Shown here: positions 33,796 through 42,829 of the stretch, piece by piece
Layout: each line of letters begins with the position of its first letter
Numbering within the stretch: position 1 is the first letter of the stretch
Source of the DNA: Mucilaginibacter sp.
Lineage (GTDB): Bacteria; Bacteroidota; Bacteroidia; Sphingobacteriales; Sphingobacteriaceae
Reading direction: 5' to 3'
DNA: 44,590 nucleotides
Assembly (NCBI GenBank): GCA_016763755.1
Contig: JAESTD010000246.1
Coordinates: forward strand, 1-44,590
Program-made: the position numbers and the translations under genes
The notes under the pieces: model-generated
Seen by the model: the letters and a program-made list of their open reading frames with translations, nothing else
Told to the model about the DNA's origin: nothing
The model's database searches: none

Positions 33796-36560
33796 TATTT
33801 TAAAGGACTATCAAACACAAGCGCTACGTAGTAAATAGCACCCACAGCAGGTGATCCATAAGCTTGTGAAATGTATTTGTTAAAGATGTTGCTGCCACCC
33901 AGTTTAATGGTGGTATGCGCCGCAGGCAGTTTTTTGTTCACCTGCAAATCAACCATCGAGTAAGCGTTAACGCGGCCCGGTCTTACGCTGGTAAATGTTC
34001 CGTACCAGTCAAAGGCGCTTTGCCAGTGCCAGTTAATATTGAAGCCGTAGCCTTTGCCCACATTTGCATTACCAAAGCTGGCGTTGGTGCTCCATTTTGG
34101 TGTGTTATATTGTGCAATATTATTGATATTGGCTTTACCCAGGTTAAATACCGATAAAGTAGCGTTACCACCAACAAGATATCCTTTATCAAGCAGGTAA
34201 GTAAGGCCTAAACCTGCACCTTGTGCAGATACTTTATCCTGTGCATTGGTATATAATTGGTACAGGTGGTAATTGTTAGAAGCCACATCGCCGGCAGCCG
34301 CAGGGTTGGTTTTACCATCGGCACCTAAAACAGGGCTTACCGGATTAAGCACTACGGTGTTAAGAATAAAGTTGGTGTAAGAGCTGTAATAGTAATTCAC
34401 ATCCACCAATAATTTATCGGCGATGAGGCTTTTGTAGCCCAGCTCAAAGGCTTTTTGTTGTTCGGGTTTGATGTAGGGTACGTTTGATTTTACAAGCAGG
34501 TCTTTATTTTGAGCCGCAGCCTGCTGAGGCGGGGTGCCGCTGCCAATTGCCTGACCAATCGCTGCACCAAAAGCGCCCACCGACGCTATCGTGAATGAGT
34601 TTTGGTAAACATTTAGGTCGGCACTGTTTTTAGGTGCACCACCCAAAATGGTGATAGGCCCAACGTTAAGATGAATAAACTGATCTACAGGCGTTGGATT
34701 ACGGAACCCGGTTTGGTATGACGCTCTAAAGTTATGGATCTTATCAACCGTGTAAACTGCCGAGAACCTTGGCGTAAAGCTGCCTTTAAAGTTTTCGTTC
34801 TTATCATAACGGATAGAGGCAGTCAGTTTCAGGTTATCATCAAACAGCTTTTTACCTGCTTGTAAAAACGATCCGTATTCGTTGATCTTGATACGACTGT
34901 CCTTATCATCAAACAAGCTTCCATTGGTAAACATCGAATATTTACGGAAGCTACCGCCTGCTAAAAGCTCAAATACTTTTATAGCCTTTGTAAAATCGTA
35001 CTGGGCATCGGTATGGTAAAATTTACTGCTACTGAAAACGCCTGCGCCACTTAACCCATAATTGTGGATCGAAGCATCCTTAGCACTCTCAAATGCAGGC
35101 GTGCCCGGTAAAAATCTGCCCTGGTCTGCAAAGGTGCGTGCAGCAGCATGATTATTACCTGTAACGCCGGTAACACTTCCGTTAAAAGCAGCAGCGTAGC
35201 GGTTAAACCAGGTAGCATCCGCCTGGGCCGGCGACACGGTATTGCCATTAAGATCCTGCACCCAATCGCGGTTGATGAACTGTGCTAAAGAACGGGTGTT
35301 GTACGAGTCGTGCGAGTTTTCGCCTACCATGTAGCTGCGTATAAAAAAATTACTGCCTTTTATCTCTACACGATGATTTTGTAACACAAAGTTGTTCAGA
35401 TCAAAACGGCTGCTGCCGGTATAACTGGCTGTACCCTTGCCATAGTTGTATTGGTATATGGCTTCGATATCGTTAGTGATCTTATAATGTAAAGCACCGT
35501 TCAGTTTAAGGCTGTACACATCATAATTCATCAGGTCTTTTTCTTCATAACCTGTGCGCGATACCAGACCTATGCCGGGTAGTTGTTTGGTAACTTCATC
35601 GCCATAAATATTCAGCGCATCGCGGGCGGGATTATTAGAGCCGCGGTTTGCAGGAGCGGTTGTTGCACTGATGTCGGTATAGTTATTTGCATACCAATCG
35701 GTACCGGTTAAGTATGATGCATTCAGTTTAAAGGCAAAACGGTTGTTAAATGATTTTGCAAAGCGCAGCGCAAAGTCGTTGATGCTTTTTGCACTTGAGC
35801 CGGTCTCGCCAACATGGTTAATACCGCTTTTTACTTGTAAAGACAAACCCTCATATTTAAAAGGATCTTTTGTACGAATAGAAAGCAAGCCATTAAATGC
35901 TACCGGACCATATAATGCAGATGCTGCACCCGGGATCACCTCGGCCGATTCAATATCCAGGTCTGACGCGCCGAACAAGTTACCCACAGCAAAGTTTAAG
36001 CCCGGAGTTTGGTTATCAACGCCATCTACCAATTGCAAAAAGCGCGAGTTACCGGTGCTGTTAAAGCCGCGGGTATTTACCTGTTTGTAGGTAACGCTAC
36101 TGGTAACGGCTTCCATCCCTTTAAGCGCCTGCAAGCCATCGTAAAAAGTAAAAGATGGATTCTCTTTAATGGCTCGCTGCCCCATTTTCTCCACGCTTAC
36201 AGGCGATTGCAGGCTGCTTTGGTTTACACGGGTTGCGGCGCTTACCACCTCGTTAAGCATTACGGTTTTAACCGCCATGATTGCATTAACAGGTTGGCCT
36301 GCTCCAGAGACAGCTATATCCTGCTGATCAAACCCGATAGCAGAAACAACCAGGTTTACCGGGTAGCTCAGTCCCGCAGCGCGGATAGAAAAACGGCCAT
36401 CGGCACCTGTAGTAGTGGCCAGTGTTTTGCCTTTGACGGTTACAGTGGCGTTAGGAACCGGGTTCCCCTCGGCATCTTTCACTGTACCTTTAATGTGCGT
36501 ATCCTGCGCCAGGGCCGGCAGCGAGAATAATATGATGAGTATGAATAAAAGTTTTTTCAT
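33795..36560 (-). CDS. TonB-dependent outer-membrane receptor
   Basis: The 921-residue protein has a signal peptide (MKKLLFILIILFSLPALAQ). Residues about 22-105 form a carboxypeptidase-regulatory-like domain (IKGTVKDAEGNPVPNATVTV, TTGADGRFSIR). The plug domain is about 110-235 (RGFNSTGNSRFLQLVDGVDN, EVIPGAASALYGPVAFNGLL), and the remainder is the beta-barrel with alternating aromatic strands. There is no SusD partner beside it, so a small ligand and not a glycan is likely. It lies 36 bases after an AhpD-like gene and overlaps the MFS gene by one base. Energy would come from TonB/ExbBD. The ligand is not identifiable from sequence. Confidence 0.9.
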   Translation of the reverse strand: MKKLLFILIILFSLPALAQDTHIKGTVKDAEGNPVPNATVTVKGKTLATTTGADGRFSIRAAGLSYPVNLVVSAIGFDQQDIAVSGAGQPVNAIMAVKTVMLNEVVSAATRVNQSSLQSPVSVEKMGQRAIKENPSFTFYDGLQALKGMEAVTSSVTYKQVNTRGFNSTGNSRFLQLVDGVDNQTPGLNFAVGNLFGASDLDIESAEVIPGAASALYGPVAFNGLLSIRTKDPFKYEGLSLQVKSGINHVGETGSSAKSINDFALRFAKSFNNRFAFKLNASYLTGTDWYANNYTDISATTAPANRGSNNPARDALNIYGDEVTKQLPGIGLVSRTGYEEKDLMNYDVYSLKLNGALHYKITNDIEAIYQYNYGKGTASYTGSSRFDLNNFVLQNHRVEIKGSNFFIRSYMVGENSHDSYNTRSLAQFINRDWVQDLNGNTVSPAQADATWFNRYAAAFNGSVTGVTGNNHAAARTFADQGRFLPGTPAFESAKDASIHNYGLSGAGVFSSSKFYHTDAQYDFTKAIKVFELLAGGSFRKYSMFTNGSLFDDKDSRIKINEYGSFLQAGKKLFDDNLKLTASIRYDKNENFKGSFTPRFSAVYTVDKIHNFRASYQTGFRNPTPVDQFIHLNVGPITILGGAPKNSADLNVYQNSFTIASVGAFGAAIGQAIGSGTPPQQAAAQNKDLLVKSNVPYIKPEQQKAFELGYKSLIADKLLVDVNYYYSSYTNFILNTVVLNPVSPVLGADGKTNPAAAGDVASNNYHLYQLYTNAQDKVSAQGAGLGLTYLLDKGYLVGGNATLSVFNLGKANINNIAQYNTPKWSTNASFGNANVGKGYGFNINWHWQSAFDWYGTFTSVRPGRVNAYSMVDLQVNKKLPAAHTTIKLGGSNIFNKYISQAYGSPAVGAIYYVALVFDSPLK

Positions 36561-36596
36561 TGTGTGGTTTAAATTTCAGGGTTGGTTGTGTAGGGG

Positions 36597-37160
36597 TTAT
36601 TTTTTCTTCAGATGATCATAGCCTTCAGGCAGGCGAGTGTAGCCATGGTTAACTATCCTTTCAGCTAACACATCATAATAGGCCGGTTTATCCGGCAGAG
36701 CTGTGCCTAAGCCATCAACATAGCGGTTGTACAGGCAAAAAAGCCCTGCTATCAGTACCGTATCATGGATCTCAACATCAGTGGCGCCGGCGTCTTTGGC
36801 TTTTTGTATCGCTTCGGGCGTTACGCTTTTTCCGCTTTGGCGGGTAAGGTCGGCAATGGTAAGCAGGGCTTTCATTTTGTCGCTAACCGGTGCACTATTG
36901 ATATCTTGTTTTACCATTGCGGCGGTTTTGGCTTCGCCTGCAAGCAGGTCGGCAGCGGCGGTGTGCGCGGTGGTGCAAAAAGTGCATTCGTTACCGTGTG
37001 ATACCACAGTGGCGATGAGCTCGCGCTCGGCCTGCGTTAAGGTTGATGGCCCGCGCAACAAAAATTGGGTTAACTCGCGGATAGGCTGCGCCGTACCCTT
37101 ACTATATTCTAATAAGCCGGTGATGCCCGGCAGATGATCTTCAAGTGCTATATAAGGCAT
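36597..37160 (-). CDS. AhpD-like / carboxymuconolactone decarboxylase family protein (first of three)
   Basis: I start at 37160 (MPYIALEDHLPGITGLLEYS, 187 residues). The upstream ATG at 37235 adds 25 residues without counterpart in the paralogues. The active site is E47-x11-C59-x2-C62-x3-H66 (GNECTFCTTAH), at the same numbering as the second paralogue. The C-terminal region TDVEIHDTVLIAGLFCLYNR and YVDGLGTALPDKP matches the family; the tail is basic (HLKKK). It is upstream of the receptor gene, whereas its two paralogues lie downstream of the MFS gene. Confidence 0.85.
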   Translation of the reverse strand: MPYIALEDHLPGITGLLEYSKGTAQPIRELTQFLLRGPSTLTQAERELIATVVSHGNECTFCTTAHTAAADLLAGEAKTAAMVKQDINSAPVSDKMKALLTIADLTRQSGKSVTPEAIQKAKDAGATDVEIHDTVLIAGLFCLYNRYVDGLGTALPDKPAYYDVLAERIVNHGYTRLPEGYDHLKKK

Positions 37161-37294
37161 AAAATTACGGTCATAAATACTAAGCGGATAAATTACCTTG
37201 TCTGCCGTATAACGATGCAAAACACCCATACGCAAGCAAAATGCGGATACAGGTCAACTATATCGCAAGGCAATTGAATTAATTAAGCTTGGTG

Positions 37295-37846
37295 TTATGA
37301 CAATACTTCGGGCGGTTGCGCCGGAGATGAGAGATGAGATTCTGAAAAACGGTTGTTATCCTTTACAAAAGGTTTTTCCTGCGTTTTAAAAGGGGATAGG
37401 ATGTTAAAAATGGTAACCGCGTAATTAAAATCATTATCAGTGCCGGTTTTCTTCAGCGATGATGCACGATTTTTCTTAGCAAGCGGCGAGTCGCTTATCT
37501 CCTTAGCGTTGATGATGTTCTGGCTTATCAGTTTTGTTTTAGCGTAATTGGGCACGCACTTAACGTACATGGTATCGCGTGTCATTTTAAGGGCTACGTA
37601 GTTGTAGCAATTTCCTTGCAGCTGTATCTGGCCCGATATGTTCTCATACTGCAACTGCTCCTGGACATACGGCATGCGTACGGGGATCTTTATTTCTACC
37701 AGCTCATCGGGCCTGTAAAATCCTTTGCTTATTTGCTCGTTGGCAAAATCATCAGAAGCCTTAAGGCAATATTGAAACAATAGCATGTACCCGCCCATGT
37801 TAAACAGGAGCACAAACAGCATCGCTATTGCCAGTATTTTTTTCAC
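37295..37846 (-). CDS. Secreted or membrane-anchored protein of unknown function
   Basis: This 183-residue protein has an N-terminal hydrophobic helix (AIAMLFVLLFNMGGYMLLF, about 6-24) and no other membrane segment. The body is rich in short beta-like stretches (VEIKIPVRMPYVQEQLQYEN, LQGNCYNYVALKMTRDTMYV) with cysteines at about 27, 78 and 97. The tail is polar and ends in SSPAQPPEVLS. I do not recognise a named domain. It is 134 bases upstream of the first AhpD-like gene with no terminator between them, and a terminator isolates it from the next gene upstream. It probably opens the AhpD/receptor/MFS transcript. Confidence 0.7.
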   Translation of the reverse strand: MKKILAIAMLFVLLFNMGGYMLLFQYCLKASDDFANEQISKGFYRPDELVEIKIPVRMPYVQEQLQYENISGQIQLQGNCYNYVALKMTRDTMYVKCVPNYAKTKLISQNIINAKEISDSPLAKKNRASSLKKTGTDNDFNYAVTIFNILSPFKTQEKPFVKDNNRFSESHLSSPAQPPEVLS

Positions 37847-37936
37847 GAAGTGGTTAATAATCAGGTTAAGTAAATTTAAATGTTATAATTAAAAAAGCAA
37901 CAATTAATAAATAATTATGTGGAGCAAAACAAAAAA

Positions 37937-37957
37937 AGCCCCCGAAATTCGGGGGCT
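37937..37957 (-). terminator. Intrinsic terminator of the Spy-like gene
   Basis: AGCCCCCGAA and TTCGGGGGCT (37937-37957) form a near-perfect 10-bp stem around one base, ending in a seven-T run on the minus strand. It lies 25 bases after the stop of the Spy/CpxP-like gene. Confidence 0.88.
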
Positions 37958-37982
37958 CTATATGTTGATTGTTAAATTCTGC

Positions 37983-38354
37983 TTATGAATCTGCCGACCA
38001 ACCGGTTGACCAGCCTGCATTATTAGCACGCTCTTGCTTAACCAAGGCATCAAACTTAACTGCTTGCTTTTTGGTTAACTGGGCTTTAATTTTTGTGATG
38101 GTTTCTTTACGAACCGGGGCAAGTGCTTTCGCCATTTTAGCGTTATCGCCGTTTTCCTGCTTTTTGATAGTCTCAAACTTATTAGCTGATTCCTGGTAGA
38201 TTGCGCTAACTTTTTCGCACTGTTTGTCGCTCAAAGAAAGCTTTTTCTGTAACTCCATTGCTTTCTCTTTTGGAGCGCCGGTTTTAGCAGTTTGTGCAAA
38301 TGATGCCGATGTTAAGCCTATTAACAAAGCGGCAAGAAAAAAAAGTTTTCTCAT
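37983..38354 (-). CDS. Spy/CpxP-like small periplasmic protein
   Basis: I start at 38354 (MRKLFFLAALLIGLTSASFA, 123 residues); the longer frame from 38438 adds 28 residues ahead of an obvious signal peptide. After cleavage near residue 22 the protein is highly charged and helical. It has two LTxxQ-like segments: LSLSDKQCEKVSAIYQESAN and LTKKQAVKFDALVKQERAN. This resembles Spy/CpxP periplasmic chaperone or stress proteins and the many related Bacteroidota proteins annotated by the LTxxQ motif. It is monogenic, with its own strong terminator. It is divergent from the DUF3179 gene. Confidence 0.75.
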   Translation of the reverse strand: MRKLFFLAALLIGLTSASFAQTAKTGAPKEKAMELQKKLSLSDKQCEKVSAIYQESANKFETIKKQENGDNAKMAKALAPVRKETITKIKAQLTKKQAVKFDALVKQERANNAGWSTGWSADS

Positions 38355-38451
38355 TGTTTGTTTTATTTTAATTGATATATTGCTGTTGTAAATATATGTA
38401 ATTTTTGTGTTACGTATACTTAACCTATTATAAACCAAAAAGTTTCATTTA

Positions 38452-39732
38452 ATGCCAAGTATGCCTGCAGGTGTTGTCTTTGACGATACTGCTATCGCCC
38501 TTAACAACGACTTAACTGTTGGTGCAGCAAATGTTGCTGTAAAAAAAACATGGCTATTTTGGCTCGCCATGGCCTTCTTGTTTTTGCCCGGCCTGGTACA
38601 TGTTTACCTTTTGATGCCTTTCCCCGGCAGCCAAAATTTAGAGGCCATAAAACTCTGTTATTACCTTGAAAGGATAGTTTGGCCTTTACGTATAGTTGGG
38701 ATAATTGCTATCATAGCTTACGCATTTTACTTTTTAGCCGAGACACGTTTAAAGAAATTTCTATTCCCGGTTGTGCTGCTTGCCGGTGCTGCTACTTTTT
38801 ATGTTACAGATATACAATTCAAGGCCGAAGAAATGTTTAAGGAGCCAGCGGCTCCTTCCTTCGCCAATATTTTTGCAAACAAAGTTCCACAAAACTACCT
38901 GGTAGTGGGCGTAGTGCATAATGGGGTAGCTAAAGCATACCCGATTGTTTATTTAGGCTATCACCATAAAATTCAGGACGAGATCGGCGGCATGCCCGTA
39001 ATGGTTACCTACTGTACCATGTGCCGCACAGGCCGGGTATTTAGCCCTATTGTAAGCGGCAAACGCGAAACCTTCCGCCTGGTTGGCGCAAGGCATTATA
39101 ACGCGGTTATAGAAGATGAATCGACCCATACATGGTGGTATCAGGCAACCGGCGAAGCCGCTGTAGGCAGTCGCGCGGGGGAGAAACTTACCGAGATACC
39201 TTACCAACAGGCAACGTTAGCGGCATGGTTGGAACGGTACCCGCGCTCATTAGTATTACAGCCGGAAAGCCAATTCAAAGGCGACTATGCTGATCTGAAA
39301 AAATACGACATCACCCAACCACTTGATAAAGACTCTACCATCCTTAATAAGGATACACTGGTACGTAAAAGCTGGGTAGTAGGCATTAACCTTAACGGAC
39401 AAGCTAAAGCATACGACTGGCGACAACTGGTAAAAGCCAAACTGTTTAATGATGTTGTTGGCAAAACGCCGTTATTGGTTACCATCAATAATGATAAGCA
39501 AACCTTCCAGGCTTGGAAAGCGATGGTTGATGGCAAACAGCTTCATTTTAAAGCAGCGGGTACGGATCAACTGGCTGATATGGAAACCAACTCAACCTGG
39601 GATAAAACCGGCCTTTGCATAGCAGGTGCTAATAAAGGCAAACAGCTGACATCTGTGCAGGCTTACCAGGAGTATTGGCACTCGTGGAAAAATTTCCATC
39701 CTAAAACCACTTATACTGCCGAGTTTTTGTAA
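38452..39732 (+). CDS. DUF3179 domain membrane protein
   Basis: The 426-residue protein has three N-terminal hydrophobic helices (about 33-55, 76-96 and 101-118). The DUF3179 domain (about 140-420) faces the periplasm by inference. Family landmarks are YLVVGVVHNGVAKAYPIVYL, the cysteine pair C188-x2-C191 in MVTYCTMCRTGRVFSP, and WVVGINLNGQAKAYDWRQLV. The domain's biochemical role is not established. Most relatives lack the three-helix head. It converges with the serine hydrolase gene, 30 bases away. Confidence 0.82.
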   Translation: MPSMPAGVVFDDTAIALNNDLTVGAANVAVKKTWLFWLAMAFLFLPGLVHVYLLMPFPGSQNLEAIKLCYYLERIVWPLRIVGIIAIIAYAFYFLAETRLKKFLFPVVLLAGAATFYVTDIQFKAEEMFKEPAAPSFANIFANKVPQNYLVVGVVHNGVAKAYPIVYLGYHHKIQDEIGGMPVMVTYCTMCRTGRVFSPIVSGKRETFRLVGARHYNAVIEDESTHTWWYQATGEAAVGSRAGEKLTEIPYQQATLAAWLERYPRSLVLQPESQFKGDYADLKKYDITQPLDKDSTILNKDTLVRKSWVVGINLNGQAKAYDWRQLVKAKLFNDVVGKTPLLVTINNDKQTFQAWKAMVDGKQLHFKAAGTDQLADMETNSTWDKTGLCIAGANKGKQLTSVQAYQEYWHSWKNFHPKTTYTAEFL

Positions 39733-39762
39733 GCAGATATAGCAAATCTATATACCATCCCA

Positions 39763-41298
39763 TCAAAGGCTCATCCCCTTAAGTACGGTTTCTTTCCCGG
39801 TCTCAAAGCTATTAGTATGGTGGATGGTTAGCTTGTTGCCATCAAACTCGCAGTTGAACCTTTCGGTATGCGGGCTTTCAATATAACGCAAAGTCAGTTG
39901 CAGCGTATGCTCATCTTTCCAGGTGTAGCTTCCGGCCACTTTAGCGGGGAAAAGCATAGTACGTATCTCCCGGGTAAAGGCTGTTAAAGATGGGCCCGGT
40001 TTATTTGTTTTGCCCACATGCCAGTCCCCGCTATCAAAATCAATTTTGTAAGTAGCGGTGTCTCCCTTTATAGCTATTTGACAAGTGCCGCCGGTTGCGC
40101 TAAAAGTTATATCGCTAAACTTGAGGCTATTGGGCTCTAATGAATATTTTTTGCCGTTAATGCTGTTCGCGAAGTTATTATCATTCTTAGGGAAGGCTGG
40201 TAATGCCAGCTGTTTTATCGCCTTTTGTAGTTGTTCGTTGGTGTTCTTATCAGCCGTCAATTTGCCGGATTTCATAGCAGGTAACAAGTGTTGCCAAACC
40301 AGGTTTATCTCTTCCTGCATGTTTGACGTTTCTGCAGTTACGGCGAGTACTGCATCCTGATCGGGCATTACTATCATATACTGCCCAAAGGCACCATCCC
40401 CGCGGTAAGCATTGTTGCGGCAGCGCCACATCTGGTAGCAATAGCCCTGCTCCCAATCGCTCGAGTCTTTTTTGGCCTGCGGCAAATCGGGATGCTGGAT
40501 GATCTTCACACTGCTGGCTTCTTCAACCCAACCTTGTGGTAATATTTGCTTGCCATTCCATTTGCCTTTCTGCAAAAACAACTGCGCAAATTTGGCCATG
40601 TCTTCGGTTTTTAAACGCAGCCCCCAGCCTCCTGTATTGATTCCTTTGATATCTGTTTCCCAATCCATACCTGTGATACCCAAAGGATCAAACAATTTTG
40701 GTTTCAGATACGCAAGCACGGTTTGTCCGGTAACCTTTTGCACAATTGCCGACAGCATATATGTACCTACAGAATTATAAAGAAAAACCGACCCCGGTTT
40801 ATGCACAATAGGCGCAGCTAAAAATCCTTTCACCCAATTGCTATCCATTCCCACGCGGATAGGTTCGGGGTCTTGCCCGTCGGCCATCATCAATACATCT
40901 TTTACTGATAAGGCAGCCAGGTTATCGCTTACTTTAGCAGGCAGCTGATCGGGAAAAAATGAGATCACTTTATCAGTCAACTTTAGCTTCTTTTCGCCAA
41001 TAGCGAAACCTACTGCAGTGGCAGTAAAACTTTTACTGCATGAGTAGAGTGTGTGCCTTAGATCGGGTTTGTACGGATCCCACCATGCTTCGGCAACTAC
41101 CTTACCATGCCTCAAGAGCATAAAGCTATGGAACTCTGTTTTACCGGTTCGGGTTGCATTTACAAAATTAAGGATGCCTTTAGAGTCGACACCCTGGGCC
41201 TCGGGTGTACTGTGCGGTAAATGCTGAGCACTTAATGATAATGTAACTGCTATCTGCAGGGCAGCAAAGCATAGGAGAGAACGTAAAAATGATGGCAT
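39763..41298 (-). CDS. Serine hydrolase, beta-lactamase/penicillin-binding family (class C fold)
   Basis: The 511-residue protein has a signal peptide (LLCFAALQIAVTLSLSAQ, cleavage near 24). The catalytic S86-x-x-K89 is in HTLYSCSKSFTATAVG. A tyrosine motif (FLYNSVGTYMLSAIVQK) lies about 100 residues later. The third box is not certain; a glycine-containing segment near GDGAFGQYMIVMPD is the best candidate. A C-terminal beta domain of about 130 residues follows (SLEPNSLKFSDITFSATGG). Members include esterases, D-aminopeptidases and beta-lactamases, so resistance should not be assumed. Confidence 0.85.
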   Translation of the reverse strand: MPSFLRSLLCFAALQIAVTLSLSAQHLPHSTPEAQGVDSKGILNFVNATRTGKTEFHSFMLLRHGKVVAEAWWDPYKPDLRHTLYSCSKSFTATAVGFAIGEKKLKLTDKVISFFPDQLPAKVSDNLAALSVKDVLMMADGQDPEPIRVGMDSNWVKGFLAAPIVHKPGSVFLYNSVGTYMLSAIVQKVTGQTVLAYLKPKLFDPLGITGMDWETDIKGINTGGWGLRLKTEDMAKFAQLFLQKGKWNGKQILPQGWVEEASSVKIIQHPDLPQAKKDSSDWEQGYCYQMWRCRNNAYRGDGAFGQYMIVMPDQDAVLAVTAETSNMQEEINLVWQHLLPAMKSGKLTADKNTNEQLQKAIKQLALPAFPKNDNNFANSINGKKYSLEPNSLKFSDITFSATGGTCQIAIKGDTATYKIDFDSGDWHVGKTNKPGPSLTAFTREIRTMLFPAKVAGSYTWKDEHTLQLTLRYIESPHTERFNCEFDGNKLTIHHTNSFETGKETVLKGMSL

Positions 41299-41383
41299 GA
41301 TGGTTTGGATTGGTTCACTAATTTACATAATCACTTACATCCATCCAAGTTGTTAGCCTTATAGTTTGAAGGCGTTATTTAAA

Positions 41384-42718
41384 TTATAAAGCGATTTTAT
41401 ACTCGTCAAGCTTACGGTACAGCGTAGTTATCCCGATCCCGAGCAAACGTGCAGTCTCCGCTTTATTGCCGTGGGTGCGGGCGAGGATCTTTTGGATATG
41501 CTGCCGCTCGATAGTTGCCAGATCAACAGCGTTGTGGTCGGTATTAGGGTATTTAAAATCGGGCGGGAGCAAATCGGCAGTTAAGGTATCGCTATCTGCC
41601 AATATGGTAACGCGTTCCATCACGTTTTTTAGTTCGCGTATATTACCTTTCCAGTTATGGCTACTTAACAACGATGCAAATTCCTTGTTCATGGTTGGCG
41701 CCTTTTTGCCATCCCGGGCCGAAAAATCTTTCAGAAAATAATTAGCCAGTAGCTCAACATCCGTCTTACGTTCGTTCAACGATGGCAACGTGATGGTAAA
41801 TACCGAAAGACGATAGTAAAGATCGATTCTGAAATTGCCGGCTTCGGCCTCCTTTTGCAGATCGCGGTTGGTAGCAGCTATGATGCGGATATTGACCTTG
41901 GTCACCTGCGTATCGCCAACGCGGATATAGGTTTTGCTTTCAAGCACCCGCAGCAGTTTAGCTTGCAGATCAAGACTCATTTCGCCTATCTCATCCAAAA
42001 ATACGGTGCCGTGCTGTGCCTCTTCCAGCAAACCCTTTTTGTCCTTAAGTGCCCCTGTAGAAGCCCCCGCTTTATAGCCAAACAATTCGCTCTCTAAAAG
42101 CTCGGCCGTAAAGCTGCTGCAGTTGATGGCCACAAAAGGCATCTGCCTGCGTTCGCTCTCGTGATGGATGGCTGATGCAAAAACCTCTTTCCCGGTACCA
42201 GTCTCGCCCAAAAGCAAAACGGTAGTATCTGTTACTGCAACACGGCGGGCAAGGGAAACGGCTTCTTGTATCGCTTTTGAATTACCAATTATACTGGTAA
42301 AACTCGCCCTGGCACCTGCTTTCTTTTGCTGATCAAATACCAGTTTTTGCAACACGGCCTTATCAATAGCTTGGTTTACCAATGGAATAATTTTATCATT
42401 ATCGTCGCCTTTGGTTATGTAATTAAATGCTCCGTTCTGGATAGCTTTTACACCATCGGCAATGGTACCGTAGGCCGTAAGGTTGATCACTTCCACATAA
42501 GGTTTCTTTTCCTTAATGGTTTTTACCAGGTCAACGCCGTTCACATCGGGGAGCTTTACATCGCTTAATACCAGTAAAACATCTTCCTGCTGCAAAAGCT
42601 TAAGGCCTTCCTTACCGGTAAAAGCCTGCAGCACTTTGAACCCTTCCAGCCCAATGATGCGCGAGAGCAGATCGTTCAGTTTCTTTTCGTCGTCGATGAT
42701 TAGGATGGTGTGCTGCAT
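41384..42718 (-). CDS. NtrC-family sigma-54 response regulator with GASTGA loop
   Basis: The 444-residue regulator has a receiver domain (1-120) with phospho-acceptor D53 (LSDVKLPD) and acidic D9/D10. The AAA+ domain has Walker A GETGTGKE (171-178) and Walker [12 protein letters not shown] (237-247). A Fis-type helix-turn-helix occupies residues 404-444 ([20 protein letters not shown]). The sigma-54 contact loop reads GASTGA at 218-223 where nearly all family members have GAFTGA; the codon at 42059-42061 is TCT. The protein may be unable to remodel sigma-54 holoenzyme, or may contact it differently. The likely partner is the histidine kinase at 43824-44590, one gene away. Confidence 0.92.
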   Translation of the reverse strand: MQHTILIIDDEKKLNDLLSRIIGLEGFKVLQAFTGKEGLKLLQQEDVLLVLSDVKLPDVNGVDLVKTIKEKKPYVEVINLTAYGTIADGVKAIQNGAFNYITKGDDNDKIIPLVNQAIDKAVLQKLVFDQQKKAGARASFTSIIGNSKAIQEAVSLARRVAVTDTTVLLLGETGTGKEVFASAIHHESERRQMPFVAINCSSFTAELLESELFGYKAGASTGALKDKKGLLEEAQHGTVFLDEIGEMSLDLQAKLLRVLESKTYIRVGDTQVTKVNIRIIAATNRDLQKEAEAGNFRIDLYYRLSVFTITLPSLNERKTDVELLANYFLKDFSARDGKKAPTMNKEFASLLSSHNWKGNIRELKNVMERVTILADSDTLTADLLPPDFKYPNTDHNAVDLATIERQHIQKILARTHGNKAETARLLGIGITTLYRKLDEYKIAL

Positions 42719-42775
42719 TTAAATGCAATACTATGATTTATTGTTGATAAGCGCCAAAAAATCATCTTCAACAAA

Positions 42776-42804
42776 AAAGCTGCCTAACTTACGCAGGCAG
42801 CTTT
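42776..42804 (-). terminator. Intrinsic terminator of the alpha/beta hydrolase gene
   Basis: AAAGCTGCCT (42776-42785) and AGGCAGCTTT (42795-42804) pair perfectly over 10 bp with a 9-base loop, ending in T on the minus strand. It separates the hydrolase gene from the response regulator, which therefore needs its own promoter in 42719-42775. Confidence 0.85.
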
Positions 42805-42829
42805 ACGTGTAAGGTTCGGCATCAATATC

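Noticed and set aside
31434..37160. Protocatechuate (beta-ketoadipate) pathway because of the carboxymuconolactone decarboxylase name
   Set aside because: The proteins have the AhpD CxxC-x3-H site, and no other ring-cleavage genes are present.
39763..41298. Antibiotic-resistance beta-lactamase
   Set aside because: Only the general SxxK serine-hydrolase fold is supported; length and tail fit the broad esterase/peptidase group better than a true lactamase.
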